A DNA stretch of 64,000 nucleotides from Capsaspora owczarzaki ATCC 30864 (taxonomy: Eukaryota; Opisthokonta; Filasterea). Under the pieces are notes generated by a model. That model was not told the DNA's origin and did no database searches. It was given only the letters and a program-made list of their open reading frames with translations. How positions within the stretch are numbered: the stretch's first letter is position 1; each line of letters begins with the position of its first letter. Positions 12,321 to 23,099 of the stretch are shown one piece after another. Location: positions 2,066,460 through 2,130,459 of the forward strand of contig NW_011887294.1 of the NCBI RefSeq assembly GCF_000151315.2, given 5' to 3'. Made by a program: the position numbers and the translations under genes.

Positions 12321-14693
12321 CTACTCGGTCGCATCCATGGGTGCGGCAGCCGGCGTTTCTTCGGTTGCCGCTGCAGAAGCGGTGGCATCGACTGGTTCAG
12401 ACTCTGTAGAAGGCGCGGTTTCGGTGGACTCGGACTTCCGGCTGGAGCTAGAGCGTTTGCGATCGTGGCCGGGCGACCGCGAGCGTGAACGCGCTGGAGA
12501 ACGAGAGCGCGAGCGCGAGTGCCGTCTGTTGCATGATCATTCAGCGATGGTTAGCAGACAAGAACCACACACATATAGGCCAATACTTGTCCATCTGCAA
12601 GCCTATTCTTACGAAGAGCGGTGACGGTGTGATCGACTGGACGAATGCCGCGACTCCGAGTGACGACTGTGGCGTCGGGGAGAGGGCGATCGTGAACGAG
12701 AGCGCGATCGGTGGCTGCGGCGACGAGGCGATCGCGAGCGCGATCGTGAACGTGGCTGCGGCGACGAGGCGATCGCGAGCGCGATCGTGAACGTGAACGA
12801 CGAGACTGGCGCTTCTTCGGGGAACGGGAACGTGAGCGGGAGCGTGAGCGCGAGTGACGAGAACGACGCTTGGGGGAGCGTGAGCGCGAACGTGAGCGCT
12901 GAGACCGACGCTTGGGAGAGCGCGATCGGGAGCGATGGCGACGCGGGGAAGCAGAACGACGGCGGTGAGACGGTGACGGCTGGCGCTCGCGCGAAGGTTC
13001 CGACGTCCCAGAAGCAGGTGCTCTTATAGACAGGTCCAGTGTGGGTTTCTGTGCAAAAACGAAAATAAAAGTTCGGCCAAGTGCAGGCGTTAGATTGGCA
13101 CAACAAGCAAGGTTCTCGTCACAACAGGCTCGCAAACTCACCTCTTCAACTGTACTCGCCGCTGTTGCTAGAGCTTTGGCTTTGATAGCTTCTTGCAGGC
13201 GTTGCATCTCGACCTGCAATTTTGAATTAAAAAGAAAACGCAAAAAACAACGAAAAAAAAAAAACAACTCAGAAAGATGGCGTTCTGCATCTTCTCACCA
13301 AACACAATCCTACCTTGCGCTGAAGAATCTCTTGCTTCTTTTGCTCGATGAGCTGCTGCGGAACACCGCCGGGACTGGACTGAGCGCTCAAGAGCAGTTT
13401 CCACAATTCCAGCATGAAATCAGGCGTGTTGCCTTCCAGGAAGCCAGTCAGATTGAGCTGCATCTTGCGAGGGTCGGGGAACTGCAAAACCAAAAAAATG
13501 AGGGAGGGGTGGGAACAACGTGCAAACGGGGAAACGAACAGTGAGCCATCGAACAACACAAAAATCGAGCAGCGGGTTCCCTCGGTCCAACTCACTCTCT
13601 CACACACACGCACACACACACGTCGCATGTCCCGCACTTCATATCGCACATCTCAGCACATAACAACACGGCAGATATGAAACAAAGAGAGAAAAATGGC
13701 GTAGAGCAACGATGGCGCAATCCACGGTGTCCTCGTTGCGAAGAGCAGTCACTGCGTCCAGGCAAGGCAAAACCACCAAATGAGTTACACGTTGCATCAA
13801 ACAAGGGCAACACGAGCATTGCAACCCTCCTCCCCGCGAGTGTGACGAGCACAATTGGTGGTTGTTTCTTTTCGTCGTCCTCCTCCGCCCGCCATTCGCC
13901 ACGTCCATGAAAAAAAGCAGCTCAAAGAAGATAAAAGGTCTGTTGTTTTTTTTCTCTCTCTCTGGTCAGAGTCCGACACGTCTCGGGGACGGGAAAGCGA
14001 GGGTGATTTTGGTACTTTTTACCCTATCCTTTTCGAGCTCGGCAATCACAAAGTTTGGCACAACGTCGTCGGCGTCAATCTGCAGGATTTGGTTGATCCG
14101 CCCAATGATCCATGCCTTGACAATCTCCATATTGACCTTTTGCATGTCGACCTAGTTGGACCAATACAAATCCCATACGAAAACCAAGTCAGGGCCTGCA
14201 TTGGGCGCTTCTGCAGCGAGCCATCCACCGCCGCGCGCTCCGTCGCAACAACGTGGACACGGGCGAACTGCTGCGCGCTTTTGTGATAAGGGTGTCCCAA
14301 GTCGCAGTGAAGGCAAGCCAGTACCTTGTCCTTGAACTCTGGCGGGAACTTGATCTCCTTGAGCAGCTTGTTCTGCTTGTTGACAAAGCGGCTGTCCTGA
14401 TCGATGGTCGTGCCCTGCGTCAAATGAAGTCGATTTGAGTCAGAAAGGGGGGGGCGGTGTGTGTGTGTGTGTGGAGAAAGTCGCAGCAGTGAGTGACAGT
14501 AGGAGCGATGGAGAGACGACGACGAGCCGACTGCTGATCTTCTCATTCTGTCTGCCCTCTGTGCGAACACGGGGATGGTCAACTCAAACACAAAATGAAC
14601 TCTCGATCGGCTGTCTGCGGAGACCGAGCGACGGATGGGACGTGGGTTTGTGTGAAAGTGAGTTACTCTGAAAAAGTTTGCTGCTCCAGCCAT
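12321..14693 (-). CDS. SRRM1: SRRM1 (SRm160)-like splicing coactivator with PWI and RS domains; frame broken by a duplication
   Basis: Seven exons: 14693-14667, 14414-14325, 14151-14023, 13481-13314, 13213-13142, 13048-12613, 12525-12321. SRRM1 bridges SR proteins, snRNPs and the exon junction complex. Exons 2-4 encode the PWI domain: GTTIDQDSRFVNKQNKLLK (human GTSAEQDNRFSNKQKKLLK), VDMQKVNMEIVKAWI with the P-W-I position as A-W-I, and MQLNLTGFLEGN with LWKLLLSAQ. Exons 6-7 encode an RS domain (SRSRSRSPKRRS repeats) and an acidic/Ala tail. Exon 6 is 436 nt and breaks frame only because a 41-bp unit is present twice (12711-12792); with one unit the phase matches exon 7 exactly, giving about 361 residues. 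Cause could be a real mutation, an unrecognised splice, or an assembly duplication. Confidence 0.87.
12711..12792. repeat. Perfect 41-bp tandem duplication inside the SRRM1 RS exon
   Basis: Two back-to-back identical copies, 12711-12751 and 12752-12792, each starting GTGGCTGCGGCGACGAGG on the plus strand. 41 is not a multiple of three. The reading frame before and after the pair is RS-rich in two different frames that become one if a single copy is counted. Confidence 0.93.
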
Positions 14694-15062
14694 TTTGGAA
14701 ATCTGAGAAAATGAGGAATGGGATTATGAGCGATGGGAATACAAGAGATGTTAAATACATCTCTAGAAAGTGAGTCTCAAGAACTCGAATGACAACACAA
14801 AAGCAACTGGTTGAAAGTCAAGAGTAGATTCCGTGTTTCGACAGCGTTCACTGACATACAGTATTCACACTCGCAGAGTACATGTGCACATAACGCACCG
14901 CAGCTACACCCCGACCAGAAATCAAACATTGGCTCGTCCTTGGCAGAAGAAAATGCGATTTTGGCGTTGTTTGTCCCAGAAGCAATCACTCCATTGTACA
15001 CTTGAAAAGCAAAGAAAAAAAACACCATCGCGCTTTTGACTCGAGCTGTGTTGAAAGGGCTC

Positions 15063-15773
15063 TCATTGTGACTTGACTTGTGGGGTGGAGGGCTGGCGCA
15101 AAGGGCCGTTGCGCCGTGCCAAGGTGTGTGCTTGAATCAACGCCATCACGTCCGTATCGAATTCCGGCGGAACGGGACGCGCCTTGGTAATCCAGTAGTA
15201 GATATCCCAGTCGATCTGGTCCAGGAGCTTGTCAAAGGTCTGCAGCTGCGCGTCGCTGAGCGCGTTGGCGTGCTCGGCAAAGAAGGTGCTCAGTAGGAGG
15301 TCGTTTTCGAGAATGCCTCGCTTGCGGGTCTGGTACAGCAGGCGGGCAATCTTGACTTGGCGCGTCTCGGGGCCGCGCACCACGGGCGGAATGGGCGGGA
15401 GCTGGGACAGGTCGGCGTCGATCGGCTGGCCGGGACCTTTTGCAGCGGGCCGAACGTCGACCGAAAAGTGATCGCCCTCGAGGCTTGAGCTTGGCATGTA
15501 TAGGTCCTTGCGTTGCATGTTCGCCAATCCGGAGGTCGACGGCGGGCTTGCGGGGCTCTGGCGACCAGCGCCAGTGTTGGAACTGCCCGCTGCTGCTGCC
15601 AAAGCGTGTGATGACGACAGCCACTGCCGCCGTGGCAGCGTACTGGCAGCATGTGATGACTCGGCAGCACAAGTCGCCAGGAGGGCGGTGCGTGCGGGCG
15701 ACGCGAGCACGGCTGATCGCAGAGCACGTGCGAGTGCAACTTGATGGCTGAGAACGGCAGAATTCATTGTCAA
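15063..15773 (-). CDS. SDHAF2: SDHAF2/Sdh5, succinate dehydrogenase flavination factor
   Basis: Single-exon gene of 236 residues. SDHAF2 promotes covalent FAD attachment to the SDHA subunit of mitochondrial complex II. The family core is plain: RLLYQTRKRGILENDLLLS, then AQLQTFDKLLDQ, then DWDIYYW, then an EFDTDVMALIQ stretch (human RLLYQSRKRGMLENDLLLS, NDWDIYYW). The first 60 or so residues are Ala/Ser/Arg-rich with few acids, as for a mitochondrial presequence, followed by a low-complexity linker before the domain. Two ATGs (15773 and 15767) are possible starts. It lies in tandem upstream of SRRM1 (370 bp) and divergent from RAB1. Confidence 0.93.
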   Translation of the reverse strand: MTMNSAVLSHQVALARALRSAVLASPARTALLATCAAESSHAASTLPRRQWLSSSHALAAAAGSSNTGAGRQSPASPPSTSGLANMQRKDLYMPSSSLEGDHFSVDVRPAAKGPGQPIDADLSQLPPIPPVVRGPETRQVKIARLLYQTRKRGILENDLLLSTFFAEHANALSDAQLQTFDKLLDQIDWDIYYWITKARPVPPEFDTDVMALIQAHTLARRNGPLRQPSTPQVKSQ

Positions 15774-16436
15774 ATTTGGCAGTGTTGGGGTTTAATTATT
15801 CTCTTGTAAATAAACAAGACTGAGACTGGGTAGTTTTTGATCTTGCAGTGCACATTCGATGTGATCAAAGCTCAGTTCCTCTTCTTCCGCAATTTTGTTT
15901 CGGCTTTGGTTCCAATGAATCGCGGATGGCTGCAAGAATTGGCCGACGAGTACAACGAGTCAATGCGCGGCATGCAAGTCTCCGCATCCAACACTTTTGT
16001 TTGGTTCCTCTGGGTTGTGTGTGAAGAGAGCAATCATGACAAGTGAATGAACGAGTCGCTCAAACACAAAGCAGCTCGTCGCCCTCTCGTTGTTGAAATG
16101 ATGTCAAACATCCATGGAGACAAAGCGCGTGACTCTAGCAAAGCCAATGACCGGATACGCTGACGACGATCAAGGACGTCAGCACAAAAAACCACCCAAC
16201 TCCTTAAAAAAGTGCGTTGTGCCACGAACGCAGATCGCCCCTGTTCACAGATGTTGAAAATGACCGAACTGTGACTTCACCATCATGGGTCGAGTGTATT
16301 GCTCATCTACCAACTGGTAGACGGGTCGCTCTTTTTTTTCGACTAACTGTTTCTACTAATTCTCAGCAAAACCAAATGTCACAATGCAAAAGCCACTCGT
16401 TTTTTTATATTTGTTTTTTATTAATACCAATACAAT
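15774..16436. other. Divergent intergenic region between SDHAF2 and RAB1
   Basis: A plus-strand stretch at 15849-16043 reads as a possible small exon (acceptor-like TCTTGCAG at 15841-15848, then an open frame containing MNRGWLQELADEYNESMRG). No family is recognised, and no partner exon was found, so it is not called. The rest shows no coding signal. Confidence 0.4.
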
Positions 16437-17009
16437 ATGACCCCCGAGTAGTGAGTATTTCTTCTTTCCTTCCTTCTTTGCTCTTTCAGTTTCTCGTCGT
16501 TCCTCTGCCCCCCCCCCTGGTTTCTTCGGCTGCAGCAACGTGCTCTCGTCCCGGTCTTCTCTGCTTTTGCCCTCCCCTGGGCGCAGACCTTTTGCCAGCC
16601 AGTCAAAGTGTCGCCCCACGACTTTGAATTTTCGCCTTTTTCTTCTTTTTTTTTTTTGGCCTGGTTCGACCGCGGTTGTTTCGCTTCCCTCCAAGCCAGC
16701 CGCCTCCGCCCAAATGCATGCAAGCAAGGTCGCTTTTCGCGAGCACGACCGCCTTGCTCACGCCGCGTTGGCCAGCGTCTGCCGTGTCACTGCCGAGCGA
16801 CGACGACGTTGGGTTTTTTGGCATGGGCTTTTTTTTTTCTCGTTCTTTTTTTTTTTTTTTTTTTTTTTTGCCTTTCGTCTTTCGTGTTTGGAGGCGTCAC
16901 GCGCTGCCCTCCCACGAAACACCGAGACAGCCGCCTTCCTCAGCTCGTCCTGCCCCATACCTCCATCGCTGTGGTGGCTCGCGACACACTGTCTTTTCCT
17001 TTGCCTTTG

Positions 17010-17047
<38 letters not shown>

Positions 17048-17248
17048 GTTGTCGTTGTCTCTGCTTCCTTCGTTGTGTGTTTCGTTTGGCTCACGTCACT
17101 TTCTTGCCCTGCGCCCTGTGTCCTTCTGCGTCGTGTTGCTTGTGCTCGTTGCAGCGACTACTTGTTCAAGTTGCTACTCATCGGCGACTCTGGCGTCGGC
17201 AAGTCCTGCCTTCTTCTTCGCTTTGCCGTAAGGGTCATCATCGCATCG

Positions 17249-17281
<33 letters not shown>

Positions 17282-18614
17282 GATTCCTTTTGGTTTTGCA
17301 TTGCTGTTTGGTCTTGTCCTTTGGGGAGCCACTGCTCACCGTGCAAAACGAGTCCACCGTTTTGTGCTCGACCTGGCTTGCATGCCTCGCTCGGCAACGG
17401 CAGTGGTGCTCGCATTCCCCTCTTTGGTTGTTGTTCAAAGATCTCTTTTTTTTTTTTTTTTTTTTTTCTCTTTTGCATTGTGTCCGGCACTCACTTGTTC
17501 TGCTGCTTCTGTTGTCGCTGTTGTAGGATGACACGTACACTGAGAGCTACATCTCGACCATTGGTGTCGACTTCGTAAGTGCCCAGACAAAGCGACCCAG
17601 CGAGGCGACTCACTGTCCAAAATACACCAGCTTTTTTGGCTCGCTTTTTTTTTTTCTTCGTTTTTTTTTTTTCTTTTTTCCCGCTCCTTTTTTTTTCTTT
17701 CTTTCTTTTCTTTTCTTTTCGGTTCATGCTGTGCAACGACCTTGGCCTCCACACTGCTCCGTTTTGCCAAGACCGTCGCCTCATGTCCTTGCGAAGCAGT
17801 TTGTGTTGGTTTTCGCCACCAGCCGTGCCGTGGCTGTCGGTAGATCACTTTGCTCGGCGCGAGAAGCAACTTATTATTATTTTTTTATTATTTTTTTTAT
17901 TTATTTATGATTAATTTTTTTTCTACCTCACGTGTCGCTTTGAGGCCGCTTTCGCCTCTCCCTGAAACCCCCTGCCTCTGCCACTTTCATCACCCACACG
18001 TCGCACTCACCGCATTTTTGTCTCGACCTGACCCGCAGAAAATCCGCACCATCGAGCTCGACGGCAAGACCATCAAGCTCCAGATTGTAAGCACTCTTCA
18101 AACTTTTCTCCTTGTCGTTTTCTATCGTCGCGCCACCACGCTCACAAACACCTCGCAACGTCTTCAACATCTCTTGTAGTGGGACACTGCAGGCCAGGAG
18201 CGCTTCCGCACCATCACCTCCAGCTACTACCGTGGCGCGCACGGCATCATTGTTGTTTATGACGTGACAGACCAGGACTCGTTCAACAACGTCAAGCAGT
18301 GGCTGCAGGAGATTGACCGCTATGCCTCGGAGACTGTCAACAAGCTGCTTGTCGGCAACAAGAGCGACCTCACCACCAAGAAGGTTGTCGACTTTACCAC
18401 CGCCAAGGAGTTTGCCGACCAGCTCAGCATTCCCTTCCTCGAAACCTCTGCCAAGAACGCCACCAACGTCGAGCAGGCTTTCATGACCATGGCTGCCGAG
18501 ATCAAGAACCGTATGGGCCCCGTTTTCCCCGCCAAGGAGAAGGGTCAGTCGATCAACATTGGCGGCTCCACCACCATTGCCAAGCCCCAGGGTGGCTCTG
18601 ACTGCGGCTGCTAA
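16437..18614 (+). CDS. RAB1: RAB1 small GTPase, ER-to-Golgi transport
   Basis: Five exons: 16437-16450, 17155-17227, 17527-17574, 18039-18086, 18180-18614; 205 residues, the same length as human RAB1A. RAB1 drives vesicle tethering from ER to Golgi and early autophagy. All G boxes are present: GDSGVGKSC (P-loop), switch I with [18 protein letters not shown] (G3), NKSD (G4, NKCD in human), ETSAKN (G5). The effector and switch regions are nearly identical to animal RAB1. The C-terminus is CGC, a double geranylgeranylation signal. Introns are packed with long T tracts on the sense strand (for example 17011-17043), and exon 1 contributes only 14 nt (MTPE plus two bases). Confidence 0.97.
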
Positions 18615-20364
18615 GCCAAAGCTTGTTTCTTTTCTTTTTTTCCTCCCTCTCTCTCTCTCTCTCTTTTTGGTGCCTGCAAATTGTCTCCCTTTTTGCCTCT
18701 TTTGATCTCTTTCTGTTGACTTTTTTGTTGCTCTTCTTTTAAAATGGCCTATTTTTTTCGGCTTCGTTGCTTTGTGTGATTTTGTTGTGCTGACAAAGAT
18801 TTTTATCTTCTGCATCGCGGCCATTGATTCCATCATTGTTGGGGTGGGGGAACGAGTGTACTTTTTTGGATCAAAGTTGCTCAGTCTACTTTCACTTTTG
18901 GTAAGTTTTCGTTTCGTTTCTTTCTTCTTTCTTTCTTCCCTGCTCTCCGTCCCCCCTTTGAGAGATGGCCCGCGTTTCAACTGATGAAAAACCAGTTCAG
19001 CCAAGAATCCATTAGGCGACTATTGCCACCGAGCAAAGCGCGATGCTGAACCATACTATTTTATAATTCCTTTAACCTGAAACCAAACAAACCGGTGCCT
19101 CTCTATCTCTTTCTTGCTCTTTCTCTCTGGCTTCTCTGCCTGCCTCCCTCCTTCTTTATGCTCGTGCTTTGCTTTCTTCTCTGTACTGTCTCATTGTGTG
19201 TGCCGCTGCCACTGCCTTCGTTTACTGACTCGCGTTTGTCTTTTTTTTTTTTTTTTTTTTTTTCGTTTTTGTCTTTCCATCTGTAGATTGCAGATTCGCG
19301 CATCGCCCCCGCCGTCCCGCGCTTCCAAGATGCAAGATCTTCTCTCCTTACCTTTGCATTCACGGTACGACTCTCCTCCGCGCCCATCTGTGAGCCGCAA
19401 GCAGCCGCGTGCTCGTCTTCGTTCCAAAACCATGTGGAGATCGCCCAAACTTTTCGCGCCTTTTTCTCTCTTTCTCTCTCTCCTTCTCTTTCTGATCTTC
19501 CCGGCCTACGATGATACAAATGTACCACCACACTGACGGGACCAAGCCCTCACCCGGCCGTTCCGACTCAAGCGTGATCGAGAAACACATTTACCATAGA
19601 ATTTTTACCTGAGGCCCAACCCTCTTCTTTGTTCCTCTTCCTTTGCATGATTTGCATCTTGGTGATCAACTTACTGTGGATCGTTGATGACATTTCAATG
19701 GCTCTCTCTTTCTTTTCTGTCGGTCGAGTTTGGGTCGAAAATCATTCTTTCACACACTTTTGACTTTGTGCCGTTGCTTTCTGCTTGGCGATTGTCGCTC
19801 ATTTCTGTATTTCCTGTTTGGCTTGTAGCCTTGCTTGTGTTGTATAGGTCTTGTCGCTGCTTTTTCCAGAACCGCGGCCCGTGGTATGCTCGGATTTCCA
19901 GATTGGAGAAGCGAAAATGCCTCTTTTGCAATTTCTTTCAGCTGCTCACACGGGGTAAGTACTTGCTGATGCATGTTGCGTACAAATCAATCACGAATAA
20001 ACATCATTTCAGCCAAATCGGACATTTTTCAAACAAGAGTAGAAGCGCACATTCAGCCAGAATGAAGCATGATTGCTTGAATGCATTGTTCTTTCAAAAC
20101 TCTCAGACCCTCTCAACAGAGCGTGCTCAAAATCGTTGTAATCACACTACGAGGTTGGTTGTCATGCACTGCTGAAGCTCGGATCGGGAGGCAGTGCTTG
20201 ATCAAAACGACCTTTGAAAACAAAAGCCATCGTTAAACAACTCAGACTTACCGGCTCGCGCCAAATCCTCCTTCCCCCCCCCCTTCCCCCTTCCCATTTT
20301 ACTACTCTGCCTAATTTTCAACCAAAAGTATTCCAGTCCTCACTTTTTTTTTTAACTCGACATC
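18615..20364. other. RAB1 3' flank and legumain upstream region, no gene recognised
   Basis: Pyrimidine-rich DNA with CT repeats (near 18648-18664), T tracts (19240-19263) and scattered short frames. A 163-codon frame at 19684-20175 has no recognisable motif and codon use unlike the neighbours. Nothing is called. Confidence 0.5.
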
Positions 20365-20582
20365 ATGTTCAAGGTCGTTGCTTTGGCTTTGACGCTTTTG
20401 GTTGCTTCGGCTGCTGCGCGGCCCCACCCCCACCACCACTTCCCCAAGTTCCGCGACGGCGCCGACGGCAACGGCACCAACTGGGCTGTCCTTGTCGCTG
20501 GCTCCAACACCTACAGCAACTAGTCAGTGCAATGGGGATGCTGTTCCCGCTTATTTGTGATCTGCACCACCTCAACTGATGG

Positions 20583-20617
<35 letters not shown>

Positions 20618-22506
20618 TTGTTGTTGTTGTTTGTTCAATCTGCTCGCTGTCTGCGTGCTACAGTCGCCACCAGGTAAAGCCCGCCTGCCACTCTCACATA
20701 CACCTGTGATCAATTCATTCGCGCCCCGCCCCCCCCCCCCGCCTCTCCGGACAACGCTCTCCATCCGCGGTCGCTCTGCGTTCGGGTTGTTTTGAACGCG
20801 GCTTCTTGAGCATTTTTTTTTATTTTTTTTTATTTTTATTTTTTATTTTTTTTTTATTTTCTTCCAGCCTTTTCCCCTTCGTGGCTCCCTTTTTTCGCCG
20901 TTTCCCTCCAAATCGACTCATTCACACTTTGATGTGCTTTCAAGTGCTTCTTTTTTTTTTTTTTTTCATGTGTCCCAACGTCAAACCCGCACAAAAGTGC
21001 TGACAACAACAACATCCAAATCACGAAATCCCAACCTCGCATTTTCGCCGCGTTCTCATTCGCTGCTGATGCTTCACCGATGACTGACTGGCATGTTTGA
21101 AATCACTTTGCGAATCCTATCTGCCACCACTACTTCAATTGATTGTCCTCTTGGCTGCCAGGCTGATGTGTATCACGCGTAAGTGGCTTTGTTTAGTTGT
21201 TGTTCTTGTTCGCAATCTAGTTTTTTACTGACTTTGACTTTGCTGCAGGTACCAAATCCTGCACAAGAACGGCTACCCGGACTCCAACATTATCGTCTTC
21301 CACTACGACGACATTGCGTCTTCCTCCCAAGTGAGCAAGCAAATTTGCATTCGTTTGCTTTGTTTGTTTTTTGCTTTGTCGCCGACTCCTGTACCTCACT
21401 CCAACTGTGTGTTTTCGGCTCTTGCTCTGCCCAACCTCCTCCTCCTTCCTCGGCCATCGATAGAACCCCACTCCTGGCGTCGTCATCAACCACCCGAACG
21501 GCGCAACGTCTATGTCAACGTCCCGAAGGACTACACTGGCGACAACGTCAACCCCACGACCTTCTTGCAGGTGCTCCGCGGCATCAAGCCGACTGTTGGC
21601 TCTGGCAAGACGCTCCAATCGGGCCCGAACGACAACGTCTTTATCAACTTTGTCGATCACGGCGCGACTGGCCTGATCGCCTTCCCCAACGACTACCTCT
21701 ACGCCAACGACCTGCTTTCTGCCCTCAGTGACATGAAGAACAGCAAGATGTATGCCCAGCTTGTCTTCTACCTTGAGGCCTGCGAGTCAGGCTCCATGTT
21801 CACCAGCCTGCCCACCAACGCGTTCGTCTTTGCCACCACGGCCGCCAACCCCGACGAGTCGTCGTACGCCACCTACTGGGACGACACCTACCAGACCTAC
21901 CTCGGCGATCTCTACTCGGTCAACTGGATGGAGAACACGGACATTGCCGCCAACCTCCAGAGCGAGAGCCTCCAGGACCAATTCCTCGCCGTCCAGCAGC
22001 TCACCAACCTGTCGCACGTCATGGAGTATGGCCAGCTCTCCCTCGATGCGCTCATGATCCGCCAGTTCCTCACCTTCCCCAACACCGAGATTGAGCATCA
22101 CGGCTTTGGCCACCCCGCTCCTGCCTCGAAGAAGGACTCGGTCAGCTCCCGCGACGTCGACCTCGAGACCCACCGCCGCCGCCTTGCTGCTGCCTCCACC
22201 GACGACGAGCGTCGCCAGGCCGAGATGGACTTGACCGCCCAGCAGGCCCGCCGTGAGTTCATCACCTCCACCATCCACGCCGTCACCGCCCGCGTTGCCG
22301 GCGTGCAGGCCAAGGATGCCCTTGTCGCCTCGCGCTTTGCCGTCAACGACTTTGACTGCTACAAGGCCTCTGTTGCCGCCTATGAGCGCGTCTGCGGTCG
22401 CTTTGGCTCGTTCGGCATGCAGTACATGTACATTCTCGCCAACCTGTGCGAGTCTGGCTACACTGCTGACCAGGTTTCCGCTGCCGCCCAGTACGTCTGC
22501 AACTAA
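20365..22506 (+). CDS. LGMN: Legumain (asparaginyl endopeptidase, C13), with a one-base frame break
   Basis: Exons 20365-20522, 20664-20673 (10 nt), 21162-21178 (17 nt), 21249-21330 and 21464-22506. Legumain is a lysosomal/vacuolar cysteine protease cutting after Asn, activated at low pH. Visible: signal peptide (MFKVVALALTLLVASAAA), NWAVLVAGSNTYSNYRHQAD, DVYHAYQILHKNGYPDSNII, NPTPGVVINHPNG, VPKDYTGDNV, catalytic His in FVDHGATG, catalytic Cys in EACESGSM, then TTAANP and YLGDLYSVNWMEN, and a Cys-containing C-terminal prodomain. That prodomain and the lack of a C-terminal membrane anchor separate it from GPI8/PIG-K. The last exon is 1,043 nt, one short of frame: between HPNG (about 21502) and NVYVNVPKDY (from 21505) the frame shifts by one base. 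The protein is otherwise intact, so a base missing from the assembly is as likely as a true mutation. Confidence 0.9.
20664..20673 (+). other. 10-nt microexon of legumain
   Basis: Ten bases between GTGCTACAG and GTAAAGCC. Joined to exon 1 (ending TA) they give Tyr-Arg-His-Gln, rebuilding the family motif YRHQAD with the next exon, itself only 17 nt (21162-21178). Confidence 0.82.
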
Positions 22507-23099
22507 AACGCTGTTAAGCTGTTGTTGTGATTCGTTGCTCCGTTTTTCTTTTCTGTTTTTTGTTTTCGCTGCGTTTGTAAAAAGTTGTTTGTGCGGGCTC
22601 GCGCATTCTTCTTTGTACATTTTGTTTGTTTGTTTGTTCTGCTCTGTTAGCGGCTGCTTGCTGCGTTTGTTGTTGTTTTTTCGATACAACCGACATTCGC
22701 CTTGACCCCGTTGCACTTGCTTTTGTTTCGAATTTATTGTGAGCGGTGGGGGTGGAGAGCGAGTGGAAGGGCGAGTTTTGGAATCTCTGTTTTGATGTTT
22801 GGCATCATGATGTAGCGACCATGATGATGCTGGTGTGCTTTGATTTGCAGTTCATCGATTCCCTGAGTTTTTGGCCAAACTGAGAACACGGCTCAGTCAA
22901 CTTGTCTGAGCTGTCTCCCGACTTTCGCCTTTTTTGTAGCTTTTATTCGTTGTGAGTTTGTGTGCTTGTTGTGATGCTCAGACACCTCGATTAACCTGCG
23001 CCTGCATCTCGCTATTAAAACTATAACACCAACCTCACCACCCCGCAATGCAATGCGTCAATGCTTGTTGTGCACTCGTTGGTTGCGCAGGTCGATCCA
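22507..23099. other. Intergenic, legumain 3' flank to EXS gene
   Basis: T-rich 3' flank with TTTG repeats near 22621-22637; no coding signal. A possible leader-intron acceptor (GTTGCGCAG, ending 23090) lies just before the EXS start. Confidence 0.5.

Noticed and set aside
17928-19004. 358-codon minus-strand frame over RAB1
   Set aside because: Antisense of the last RAB1 exons plus T-rich flank read as Lys runs.
19684-20175. 163-codon frame as a gene
   Set aside because: No motif, no splice partner, composition like flanking intergenic DNA.
20365-22506. GPI8/PIG-K instead of legumain
   Set aside because: No C-terminal membrane helix; a Cys-containing legumain prodomain is present and NPTPGVVIN wording is legumain-like.
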